64,000 nt of DNA, from NCBI RefSeq assembly GCF_001624695.1, contig NZ_JSEP01000009.1:1-64000 (forward strand). The letters run 5' to 3'. Positions within the stretch are counted from its first letter, which is position 1; every line of letters begins with the position of its first letter. Shown here in pieces: positions 7,935 through 15,919 of the stretch. The stretch is from Labrenzia sp. OB1 (GTDB lineage Bacteria > Pseudomonadota > Alphaproteobacteria > Rhizobiales > Stappiaceae). Below the pieces are notes generated by a model. That model did not search any database. It saw only the letters and a list, made by a program, of their open reading frames with translations, and was not told the DNA's origin. Made by a program: the position numbers and the translations under genes.

Positions 7935-8907
7935 ATTTGCGCGGTGCGTGACAAGTGACGATGGCCACGGGACGCATGTTGTTTCGATTTTGCTTGTTGG
8001 GGGGCTCTCTACGCGTAGCGCGCAACTTCACCTGGCGAAAAATACGGCAATCCGAAGAGCGGTGAAATGTGCCAATTGAAACCTTTGGCCCTGCTCTTCA
8101 AAACCGGCACGTGAACCACAAGCGTTTGTGTGGTTGTATCGCGAAGAAGGGCTGCCGATCCGCACCGGACTTGAAGATCCGAGGCAGGGGAGATGACCGA
8201 TGGGTCGCACACACTGAAAAGACCCTTGGTGCTCTGCTTTCCGGCCGCACACAGGCTTGAAAATGAAATATCGGCTATCGTCTCTGTTTTCTGGGCTTCA
8301 GGGGAGCTGATCCTCCGGAAAGCTGTGCTTTGAAGTGCGTTAAAAATGAATGCCGTATTCAGGAGCAGGATCAAGTTCGATTTTCGAAAGGAGAGATCCC
8401 TCGATGATCGCTTGAATACTGATGTTTGCGCCCATGTGCGGATAAAATCTTGACCTCACGTCTGGGATCTCCACGTCGTTGGATTCCCCGTCAGAGGGCT
8501 TAGAGTCTAAACCTGTCGTGCGCATAATCCCCGCTCCCCGATACTTTTATGATCGAAAGAAATTTCGAAAAGCACACTAGGGAAGAGATGCAAAAACGGC
8601 GCTAAAGCCTTGAGGCGAATTTTCTCGGATTTATGGAAAAGTTGTTAATCTTTCGAGGGCGGGTTGTGATGGATTTACCCGAAATTTTTCGCTCATCTCA
8701 TTTCAGCCGTTGGCTGGCTCGGATTGGATGTGCCCTGGAGCATGAGTCCAGCAGGGGGCGCATTTGCCAGCGTCAGATGAACAGCGGATCGAGGATCCGG
8801 TCGAAGCCAGATGTTATCAGCATTGCTTTCGCACAAGGCTGATCAACTCGCTTCGAACGGCTACAAAGGCGATAACCGCTCTTTGGCTGATCTACGGCTG
8901 CTTCGCG
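7935..8907. other. Long intergenic stretch with a dispersed repeat and one doubtful small ORF
   Basis: No convincing gene was found in these 970 bases. The dispersed repeat at 8019-8080 is listed separately. A 61-codon minus-strand ORF (8340-8525), preceded by a GGGGA run, has balanced composition but resembles nothing known to me and is not claimed as a gene. Other frames look like noise. Confidence 0.5.
8019..8080. repeat. Copy 1 of a dispersed intergenic repeat (second copy 54689-54750)
   Basis: The block GCGCAACTTCA-YY-TGGCGAAAAA-Y-ACGGCAATC at 8019-8054 recurs at 54690-54722. Weaker similarity continues for about 25 bases (..GGTGA..GCCA.TTGAAA). Both copies can be read on the minus strand as a short peptide end, IAVFFA(K/R)stop. 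A third, shorter relative lies at 54586-54605. It is probably an intergenic repeat family; nature unknown. Confidence 0.7.
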
Positions 8908-9141
8908 TTAGGGCGAAACGAAGGTAACCTTCACGCCGCGCTGGCGAAAGTAGGCCTGCAGCAGCTTACGGCCCGAGCGGTTGTTCTGGACGATCCTGGC
9001 CGGATCCAGGACGGCCTCTTTCAAGCCCTCGCGCTTCAATGCTGCCTTGAGCGCGGCAATGTGGTGCTCAATGTCCTCATTGTCCGCCTGAAGAGATTGG
9101 TAAATGCGGTTCGTTGCATCCGCTGCGGTCAATTCGCTCAA
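8908..9141 (-). CDS. Small conserved-looking hypothetical protein
   Basis: The likely start is a TTG at 9141, with AAGGAA 6-7 bases upstream. It gives a 77-residue protein beginning SELTAADATNRIYQSL. An ATG at 9177 in frame has no ribosome site. The sequence is amphipathic and rich in A, L, E and K in the first half (helical). It ends with a basic stretch, NNRSGRKLLQAYFRQRGVKV. No domain is recognised, and no function can be assigned. It stands alone between two intergenic regions. Confidence 0.55.
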   Translation of the reverse strand: MSELTAADATNRIYQSLQADNEDIEHHIAALKAALKREGLKEAVLDPARIVQNNRSGRKLLQAYFRQRGVKVTFVSP

Positions 9142-9464
9142 TGGCACGTTCCTTATGTTGTTTACGGCGCATATCACATTTTCGATCCGGGTATCAAAGA
9201 GAGTTCACCGGGGCAAAACTACCGGCAGCGGAGAGCTTCGGCGGCAGCTTCCGAAACGAGTATCTCATTAAAGCGCTGTTTTCGTCACTGGGAGATGCCA
9301 GATGCCAAACCAATGCATGAAAGGAAGGCGAGCACGTCAGCAGTCCCACTCCTTCGGATATCGCGCGCCATGGGAGTTCGCATTGAAAACGGCATTGCGA
9401 ACAGGCGCCGCTTGATCCGGACCTGCAACAAGCAGGGTCTTATGTCTTGACGTCGGGAAAAGCT
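9142..9464. other. Intergenic, nothing recognised
   Basis: About 320 bases between the small hypothetical gene and the 3' end of the HlyD-type gene. I see no coding, repeat or clear terminator structure. Confidence 0.5.
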
Positions 9465-10667
9465 CTAGTGACCACCTCCGGCCAGGCCCACGCCGGTGAC
9501 AAGCGCGATCCATACCTTGATGCGCAGGCCCCAGGCCTTGATGATGCCGAGCCCGCCGAGAACATGTCCGACCAATCCGTGGCCGAAGTTCCTGTCATAG
9601 GTCTGCACGATACAGCCGCTTCCGTTGACAAGCAGGTCGCGATGCTCCGGATAGACCAGCTCGAAAAGTACGGCGACTTCACCGCGCGTGGCGAACTGGG
9701 AAGGTTCGAGCAGCCTGCCGGTGGACGTCACCTGACCGGCAGCGATTTCCGGCTGAATTGCGACTATTCTCGCAGGCAGCACAGCATCTATCATCGCTAT
9801 ATTGAAGTTGGTGTCGCAGGCGACCTCGGCAGGCATGCCAACGTAGAGAACGGAGCGGGCAACCTGGGAAAATCCGGCAAAGACCCGTTTGGGATGAGCC
9901 TCATCCCGATCGGGTATAATCAGCATCGCGGGACTTGAGGCGATCTGGGAGGCGCGGGCACCGACATGCAAGGTCTGCTGGTCAATGACACCATTCACTT
10001 GCGAGCGAACAATCGTCTTTTCGAGCTCGACCTGAGCCTGCTCAAGGGCGGCATTGGCGCTTGCAAGCTGGGCAGGAAGCACCTCGTTCAATTGTGTGTT
10101 TACTTCATCCAGAACGGCCTGCGCCTGAGCCACCTTGGCTTCGCCGGCGGACTTGTCTGCAACGGCGGCCTCGAACCGGGTTGCGGTGAACGCGGCGGAA
10201 TTACGCTGCCGCAGTTCTTCCTGATCCTCAAACACTTCATTGGCCTGTTGAAGCACGGCGTTTTCACGGTCTACGGATGCCTGAGCGGATCGGACCTGTG
10301 CTTCGGCAAGTGCGAATGACTTCTCGATCTCCGCCAGCTTGAGTTCCGCGGTCTTGACCGCGGCTTCCTCGGTTTCGTTTGAAACGGTGAACAGGATCTG
10401 CCCCGGTTCGACGCGGCTTCCATTGTCGACGTTGATTTGCGTCACCGTGCCGCCGTTCTCACTCACAACCGGCACAATCCGAAACGGTACGAAGCCGGTG
10501 TACGATTTCGGGTAGTAGTAGAAGACCGTAAAAAACACCGCGAAGGCGAGAACCAGCCAGGAAAACAGCGCTATGTGAACGTTGTAGAGCGTAACGGGAA
10601 TGCCTTTCCATCGCAGATAAAGAATACGCAATACGAAAGGTATGGAAGTGACGGTCAACTCAATCAT
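9465..10667 (-). CDS. HlyD/EmrA-type membrane fusion protein
   Basis: This is a periplasmic adaptor anchored in the inner membrane that would link an export pump to the outer membrane or form part of a secretion system. The 400-residue protein has an N-terminal hydrophobic anchor (ALFSWLVLAFAVFFTVFYYY, about 33-52). A barrel/lipoyl half-motif follows (VPVVSENGGTVTQINVDNGSRVEPGQILFTV, about 65-95). Next comes a long alpha-helical hairpin of coiled-coil character (about 100-220), then a second lipoyl half (SQVNGVIDQQTLHVG) and a beta-barrel domain. The start overlaps the end of the upstream membrane-protein gene by 8 bases, so the two are a pair. No pump or TolC gene is adjacent, so the transported substrate is unknown. 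Confidence 0.85.
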   Translation of the reverse strand: MIELTVTSIPFVLRILYLRWKGIPVTLYNVHIALFSWLVLAFAVFFTVFYYYPKSYTGFVPFRIVPVVSENGGTVTQINVDNGSRVEPGQILFTVSNETEEAAVKTAELKLAEIEKSFALAEAQVRSAQASVDRENAVLQQANEVFEDQEELRQRNSAAFTATRFEAAVADKSAGEAKVAQAQAVLDEVNTQLNEVLPAQLASANAALEQAQVELEKTIVRSQVNGVIDQQTLHVGARASQIASSPAMLIIPDRDEAHPKRVFAGFSQVARSVLYVGMPAEVACDTNFNIAMIDAVLPARIVAIQPEIAAGQVTSTGRLLEPSQFATRGEVAVLFELVYPEHRDLLVNGSGCIVQTYDRNFGHGLVGHVLGGLGIIKAWGLRIKVWIALVTGVGLAGGGH

Positions 10668-11283
10668 TGTCGCTTGCTCCCACAGTCTGTGAAACCTGTC
10701 TTCGGCCTTCAGCGGGCGAACTTGGTGCTGCCATCACAGGCTCTGCCGAAGGGGTGTTTGTCTCGTCCGCCTTCACGATTTCTCCCCTGGGTGCAGGCGG
10801 GACACGCCGGCCGTCGCGGTCGTGTTCGCCCAAATGACTTTTCTGCAGTTCCTCGAGCATCACACCCTCAAGCTCACCCTTGAGCGTGTGTTCCTTCATC
10901 GGTTCGAACCACAGCATGAGATCGCGCGCGAGCGCAGTCGCGATCAGTGACAGTGGCAGCAATATGCTGAAATGACTGAGTGGCGGGAAAATCTCATAGG
11001 CAAAAGCAATCATCAGCAGCATGGGAATTGTTGTTTGCAGCGGCGTGCCTTCGTTGTGCTTCTCGGCAAATCGATCGAAGCGGGCATAAAAGTGAAACAC
11101 GGCGAACAACAGCAGAAAAACGAGGAACAACGCTGAAAAGGCTGTACTGTCCGTCGTTCCTGGGGGTGCCCACCAGGATACGGTCTGTCCTTCAGTACTT
11201 GCCTCATTTGCAAGCGCTGAAGCTGAAGGCGGCACGAAGACGGCAAGAGGCAGAAGCAGGCGGACCAAGAACTGGCTTTTCAT
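10660..11283 (-). CDS. Small membrane protein partner of the HlyD-type protein
   Basis: This 207-residue protein has an N-terminal signal-like segment (MKSQFLVRLLLPLAVFVPPSASALA) and about three membrane helices (AFSALFLVFLLLFAVFHFYA, TTIPMLLMIAFAYEIF, FSILLPLSLIATALARDLML). A charged, low-complexity cytoplasmic tail of about 80 residues rich in E, P and A follows. The gene overlaps the HlyD-type gene downstream by 8 bases, indicating a two-gene operon. I do not recognise a named family; membrane partners of this layout occur with YibH/EmrA-like adaptors. Function is inferred only from the pairing. Confidence 0.7.
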   Translation of the reverse strand: MKSQFLVRLLLPLAVFVPPSASALANEASTEGQTVSWWAPPGTTDSTAFSALFLVFLLLFAVFHFYARFDRFAEKHNEGTPLQTTIPMLLMIAFAYEIFPPLSHFSILLPLSLIATALARDLMLWFEPMKEHTLKGELEGVMLEELQKSHLGEHDRDGRRVPPAPRGEIVKADETNTPSAEPVMAAPSSPAEGRRQVSQTVGASDND

Positions 11284-11691
11284 TGCTTGCCTTTCCTTTT
11301 TTCTGAATTTTTCATGCCGGCCAAAGCGGCTTCGTCAATGTGACGCAAAAAAAACAAATCGAATACCAAACACAAATCATGGTGGACCCAGCGGTCGCGG
11401 CGCAGCACTTTTCAGTAAAGCTTTTATCGGCAAGGCTGCAAAGCCGGTCAATGTTTTTCTTACGCAGCGAAAGCCACGATCCAACTGATGACCCTATCCT
11501 GATTGAAGGCGAGGCCTCGCGCAGTAAAGTGGCGCCATTGAGATGGCGGTAACGGAAAACAGAGAACCTGTTTGCATTTCCGGGAGGAAATTGCTGTCAA
11601 AGCGGATGGGCTAACAGGATCATTGGCCGTTTAAGCACCCAACCTATCCGGCTCCACAGGCGCTGAGGGGGACCAAAGGTCCAGCCAGGTC
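11284..11691. other. Intergenic, nothing recognised
   Basis: About 400 bases with an A-rich patch near 11341-11365, upstream of the minus-strand membrane-protein gene. That patch could hold its promoter, but no clear -35/-10 pair can be named. A 70-codon plus-strand ORF at 11340 lacks a ribosome site and family resemblance and is not called. Confidence 0.5.
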
Positions 11692-12297
11692 TTAATCCTG
11701 CCAGGTGTTCCACGCCTTCAACTGCTCCACGGCGCGCTTCGGCCCAATTGTCAGACGGCAAAAATCAAATACTCCAGGGGTCACAGAGGCAAAAAAATAG
11801 CAAATGTGGAGCTTGAATAAGCGGTGACGCAGGTAGCGGAAGGTGGCCGGAGCCATCCGGTCGGGAATGCAAATGCTGAAACGCCTGTGTTCCGGCTTTC
11901 TGCAGTCGGCTTTTGTGAGCGCCGCATAACGGGCAATCGGCGGGGTGCGGCCGCAACAGATCGGGTCGTGAGGCGAATGGAGACCCGTCCAGTCGACGCT
12001 TGAGCGCGCAATCGTTGCCATGGCCTCGCCGAAGCCGCGCTGTGCACCGTAGCCGCCGAGGCAGTCGAAAGCCGGTCCGAGCGTGACAAAGGCGAAGCCG
12101 CCCCTGCGAGTGCCGAAATCGGCAGTACCTTGTGTATTCGACGAACCGAAGGCTGAACAGACGGATGCGGCTGTCTCGGAGGAATTAAGGGCCGTCTGCC
12201 TGAGTTGCGCGTGGAAGGCGAGGAAACCTTGCGAGCAGGGCGGAGGGTGCGCAGAATGACCGGCAATCGATCCTGTCCGGCCGCCGTCCTGACTCAT
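11692..12297 (-). pseudogene. Probable remnant of an alpha/beta-hydrolase-like gene (C-terminal part)
   Basis: The frame starts with an ATG overlapping the stop of the upstream hydrolase (ATGA at 12294-12297) and gives 201 residues. The second half resembles, from memory, the C-terminal part of an alphaproteobacterial hydrolase-like family of about 400 residues: VTLGPAFDCLGGYGA, VDWTGLHSPHDP, and near the end FRYLRHRLFKLHICYF followed by GVFDFCRLTIGP. The N-terminal 70 residues are low in hydrophobic pattern and do not form the expected beta strands. I read it as a truncated, probably non-functional copy. An alternative is a real small protein translationally coupled to the hydrolase. Confidence 0.4.
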
Positions 12298-13673
12298 GCT
12301 GCCAGCCAGCGCATCGTTTCAAGCATAAAGCCGGCCAGTTGCCGCGGCTTTTCAAGATGGCCGTAATGGGTCATCGGCATGTCGAACACCATCGTCCGGA
12401 TGGCAATATCGGGATTTCGATCTCGGAACTGGTTTGAGACCAGGCGTTCGCGTGCTTTTTCGGGATCGGTCTTGTGCCAGTGGCCCTGATCCCATTTTCC
12501 CGCGGACCAGAGCATTTTATCGTAGCCCGTCAGCGGTGCGTCGTTCGAGGCGAAAAGATCGCCGAGAACCTGATCAAGGTCGATCTCGACCGTTGCGCCG
12601 GTAAGGGTCTGCCTGATTTCGGAGACGATCCGGCCGCGCAGTTCAACCATGCCCCGGTGTTCCATGTCCAGAAGAGGCTGCTTGAACTGCGGCCGGCGCG
12701 CACTTTCACGCTCGAGCCAGGCTTCGGCAACTTGCAACGCGCCCAAACCCGGTTTCGCAAGGGAGTTCAATGGGCCAACATACGCTGCGTATTCTTCGCT
12801 GCCTCGGGCGCGCAATTCCCACATCGGCGGGAACCCGGCCAGTTTGGCAACGCTTCTTTCACGCTTGCCGACCGTTTCCTCCCACTCCTTGCGCAGGTTC
12901 GACGGACCGCCGCTGCCCCAGCCAAGGAACCGGCGCTTGAGGCGTTTTGAAAGTTCCGGATCGCCATGTGCCAGATAGACCAGTTCGCCGGAGGTGGAAT
13001 GGCCGACCAAAACGATGTCACCGCAGGTCTCCCGCAGTATCAGGCGCTTCAATCCTGCGAACTGCATGATGTTGGTGTAAAGCGCGTTGCGAAGCTTTAC
13101 TTCTTCAGCGGGCAGTTCGGTATCCAGAAGAAATTGCGGGGCGCGTTTGGTGAAAGGGCCTGACCAGCCGCCGTACTTGAAATTCCCGGGAATCGTGACA
13201 AGTAGCACATTGACCTTCTGGGCCAGGTATTGGCCAAGTCCCGCCTCATTGTCGAGGTTGACTAGGAACTCGTAGAAATTCGCCGAACCGCCGTGAATGA
13301 TGATGGCCCAGGGCCGGTTTCGCGCATCCGGGTCCAGGCTTTCCAGCCGGAGTCCGGTGATGTCCCAGTCGAGCCCGTACTGTGAATAGCGCAGCACAGT
13401 CCATTTCGCCCGGTATCCGAGGTCAAGTGCCGGAACAGCCTCAAGGTCACGAGGATCGAAGGCTCCGCCGGGCGCCAGATCCGCAAGGCGTTTCACCCTG
13501 CGTCCACCGTCCGGTAGTCGGATATCGGCGCCGAAGGTCTCCACGAGGCTTTCGGGCATCATCGTATAGTCCGCCGGCTGGTCGAGCAGGTCCGGCAGGT
13601 CACTGCGGTGACGGCTCTCAGGCTTGTCCGAATTGCCGGCGCGAAAATCTGTCGGCACTGGTGGTGTCTCCAT
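12294..13673 (-). CDS. Alpha/beta hydrolase
   Basis: This 459-residue cytoplasmic-looking protein has an alpha/beta-hydrolase core. An oxyanion-hole segment AIIIHGGSANFYEF lies near 123-136, the nucleophile elbow DIVLVGHSTSGELVYL near 216-231 (Ser in GHSTSG), and a late His in MTHYGHLEKP near 440. The first 100 residues and the helical insert between the elbow and the His are larger than in simple esterases. The substrate is unknown. A copy of the island operator (13735-13759) lies 62 bases upstream, so it may belong to the same regulon as the catabolic genes to the right. It could hydrolyse an ester or amide precursor of the substrate, which is inference. Confidence 0.8.
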   Translation of the reverse strand: METPPVPTDFRAGNSDKPESRHRSDLPDLLDQPADYTMMPESLVETFGADIRLPDGGRRVKRLADLAPGGAFDPRDLEAVPALDLGYRAKWTVLRYSQYGLDWDITGLRLESLDPDARNRPWAIIIHGGSANFYEFLVNLDNEAGLGQYLAQKVNVLLVTIPGNFKYGGWSGPFTKRAPQFLLDTELPAEEVKLRNALYTNIMQFAGLKRLILRETCGDIVLVGHSTSGELVYLAHGDPELSKRLKRRFLGWGSGGPSNLRKEWEETVGKRERSVAKLAGFPPMWELRARGSEEYAAYVGPLNSLAKPGLGALQVAEAWLERESARRPQFKQPLLDMEHRGMVELRGRIVSEIRQTLTGATVEIDLDQVLGDLFASNDAPLTGYDKMLWSAGKWDQGHWHKTDPEKARERLVSNQFRDRNPDIAIRTMVFDMPMTHYGHLEKPRQLAGFMLETMRWLAA

Positions 13674-13734
13674 TATCTGGCAGAGGCAAGTCGGGGCGAA
13701 TTTTAGTTGAGAATTTCGACGGAGATAAAAAAAC

Positions 13735-13759
13735 AGAACTTAATTCCGTATATCAGAAC
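13735..13759. promoter_or_regulatory. IclR-type triple-pentamer operator, hydrolase promoter
   Basis: AGAAC-tta-ATTCC-GTATATC-AGAAC, i.e. (read on the minus strand) GTTCT-N7-GGAAT-N3-GTTCT. The arrangement is the same as at seven other promoters in the window (spacers 7 and 3). It lies 62 bases before the start codon of the minus-strand alpha/beta hydrolase. Confidence 0.6.
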
Positions 13760-13872
13760 GACAGGTAAGGTCGGGCGAGGTGCTTGCGGTTCGGTTCGCG
13801 ACCCTGATGTGGCGGAAAGGGGGGCGAAAGGATGCTCGGTCTGTCCGGCAGTAAGGCTCTTAACTTTTCGGT

Positions 13873-14526
13873 TTGTTCCGTTTTCACTTGGAACGGCGCA
13901 TGCCGCGTCGCATCGGTGTTTCGCGGGCTGCGGAAGTGAAGCGGCTCAATCCGTTTTTCCGTCATCCTGGCCATTGTGCTGCCTGGAGAAGCCCTCAACG
14001 ATGCATATCTTGCGGGCATGTTCCGCATTGCCGTTGCATTCGGCCTTCTGGTTCACACCTCGTTGACGCGCGATGAGGAGGGGCAGACGCCTCCGGCGGC
14101 TCAATGTCTTTTTGGTGCTTTCGCGGCACTCGCCTGTGCGCTTGCCTATGTCACCCGGAAAATCGGGCTCGAGCAATTGCCCGATCCGGCCCCTGGAACC
14201 ATCGTGAGTGCCCTGGCTGGCCTTGCTGCCGTCGTGGCCGTCATTCTCGTGTCCCGCCGGCAGCGATCCAGCCTTCGTGATGTCTTTCGCAATCTCGATC
14301 TCTGGATCGTCCTGTCGGCGGCGATGGTCTCCGAAGGGCAGATTCTGCTCTTTGCCGCCTTGCCTTTCGAAAGGGTCTCGAAAACGGCAATGATTGCCTC
14401 GCTCGAGATTTTTGTTTCCATGTTCCTATCCACTGTAGTCTTCAAAACCGAAGGAAGGCCGAGTTCGAAAAGCTTGTGTTGGCCGCGCTGGCAACCACAG
14501 GTGTAATCCTCGCGGCGGCAGGATAG
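13873..14526 (+). pseudogene. DMT/EamA-family transporter remnant with two frameshifts
   Basis: EamA proteins are ten-helix inner-membrane metabolite transporters of about 300 residues. Here the end of the first EamA repeat is read in one frame (RRIGVSRAAEVKRLNPFF, to about 13955). It continues in the next frame (SVILAIVLPGEALNDAYLAGM and the second repeat). After a further shift near 14455 it returns to the first frame, ending EFEKLVLAALATTGVILAAAG and TAG at 14524-14526. The first shift lies at a run of five T. The N-terminal helices are missing altogether. It cannot make a working transporter. Confidence 0.75.
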
Positions 14527-14576
14527 GGAGTTGCCTGCAAGCAAGCTGAAAAATAGCTGACTAGACGCGCAATATT

Positions 14577-14601
14577 GTTCCTTTATACGGACCGCAGTCC
14601 C
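14577..14601. promoter_or_regulatory. IclR-type triple-pentamer operator before tctC1
   Basis: GTTCC-TTTATAC-GGACC-gca-GTCCC. It matches the island consensus GTTCC-N7-GGAAC-N3-GTTCC and is followed by CATTGACG as at 40169. It lies about 205 bases before the tctC1 start, so the transcript should have a long leader (14602-14807), in which I recognise no named RNA element. Confidence 0.6.
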
Positions 14602-14807
14602 ATTGACGCGATGAAAGACTTGATCTTACTGTGAAACGTGAGCTGGGACGGTGGCCGCAGCATCACCTTGGGATCAGGGCGCCGGGAGGGCGCAAAGGTC
14701 GATCTTGAGGACGAAGTCCAGGGCTGCGCGACAGCCAGAAGTCCGTTTGAAGGAATGCCGGCAGAGCGACGGCCCAGCGGACGGATAATCACCATTTGGA
14801 GGAAAAC

Positions 14808-15845
14808 ATGAGACGCGCATTTCTAAAAGCCATGACCGCGGCACTGGCCGCCGCCGCCATCTTCGGCGGAACTGGCGCCGTCCAGGCGGAAACGCCGGCG
14901 GAGTTCTATCAGGGAAAGGCAATCAAGTGGATCGTGCCCTACAAGCCGGGTGGCGGTTATGACGAATACTCCCGTATCATCGCTCCCTTCCTTGAAAAAT
15001 ACACGGGTGCACGGGTAGACATTGTCAATATGCCGGGTGCCGGCGGGATGAAGGGCGCCAATGAAATCTTCAATGCACCCGATGACGGACTGACCATCGG
15101 CATCATCAACGGCTCTGCCATGGTTACCAATGAAATCGCCGGCATCGCCGGTGCGAAATACAAGGTGGCAGACTACAATTTCCTGGGTCGTGTCGTCGCC
15201 GACCAGCGTGTTCTGATCGTGTCCACCCAAAGCGGGCTCAATTCATTTGAAGATCTGCTGGCCTCGGACGAGCCGGTCCTGCTCGGGGCGACCGGCCTGG
15301 GCGGATCGACCTATGTCGATGCGGTCGTTGTCGGTCTCGTCATGGGCAACAACCAGAAGGTCATCCACGGATTCAACAGTTCCTCCGACGTCCGCCAGGC
15401 GCTGTTGCGTGGAGACATTCAGGGCATGTGGGGATCCCTCGGGTCGGCTCTCAACGGCATTGAGGCGGGAGATATGAAAGTCATCACGCACGACGCGAAC
15501 AAGGGCATTCCGCAAGCTCCGGACGTGCCGAGTGTCTTTGAACATGCGGCCAATACGGACAATCCGGCCCGCTCGTACGAGATCCTTGCAACGTGGGATG
15601 CTCTTTCGGCCGTTGGCCGTCCGGTCGCCACGTCGCCAGGTGTGCCGGAGGACCGGGTCGCCTTTCTTCAGAAGGCTTTCAGCGAGGCGATGAACGACCC
15701 GGAGTTTGTGACCATCGCCGAAGATACGCAGCGTGACATTTCTTTCCTGGACGGCAACAGCATGAAACTCATCGCAAGGGCATCGACCCAGATGAAACCT
15801 GAGGTGAAGGAAATTTTCGTCGCCGCCATTCGCGGCGAGATCTGA
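14808..15845 (+). CDS. Tripartite tricarboxylate transporter substrate-binding protein (TctC family), system 1
   Basis: This is a periplasmic receptor of a TctABC secondary transporter for carboxylates. The start at 14808 is preceded by TTGGAGG. The four codons upstream in frame are part of the ribosome site. The signal peptide covers about residues 1-29 (MRRAFLKAMTAALAAAAIFG, ending VQA). The mature protein opens with the typical TctC block IKWIVPYKPGGGYDEYSRI and has PGAGGMKGANEIF and GATGLGGSTYVDA. It totals 345 residues. It heads the long plus-strand run tctC1-tctA1-tctB1-bicupin-EutA-like-tctB2-tctC2-tctA2. The ligand is not readable; aromatic and aliphatic carboxylates are both known for this family. 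Confidence 0.93.
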   Translation: MRRAFLKAMTAALAAAAIFGGTGAVQAETPAEFYQGKAIKWIVPYKPGGGYDEYSRIIAPFLEKYTGARVDIVNMPGAGGMKGANEIFNAPDDGLTIGIINGSAMVTNEIAGIAGAKYKVADYNFLGRVVADQRVLIVSTQSGLNSFEDLLASDEPVLLGATGLGGSTYVDAVVVGLVMGNNQKVIHGFNSSSDVRQALLRGDIQGMWGSLGSALNGIEAGDMKVITHDANKGIPQAPDVPSVFEHAANTDNPARSYEILATWDALSAVGRPVATSPGVPEDRVAFLQKAFSEAMNDPEFVTIAEDTQRDISFLDGNSMKLIARASTQMKPEVKEIFVAAIRGEI

Positions 15846-15853
15846 ATCGGCAA

Positions 15854-15886
15854 GGAGCGGACGAGCCGACCCGGCTCGTCCGCTCC
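15854..15886 (+). terminator. Strong hairpin between tctC1 and tctA1 (attenuator or 3' stabiliser)
   Basis: A perfect 14-bp stem (GGAGCGGACGAGCC pairing with GGCTCGTCCGCTCC) around a 5-base loop, 9 bases after the tctC1 stop. No T-run follows, so it is probably not a full terminator but a stabilising or partial-termination structure giving more binding protein than permease. Confidence 0.65.
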
Positions 15887-15919
15887 ACCTTCACCAGTCG
15901 GCACGACCGGGGATAACGA

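Noticed and set aside
8009-8374. 121-codon minus-strand ORF
   Set aside because: No ribosome site, no family resemblance, and its end lies in the dispersed repeat.
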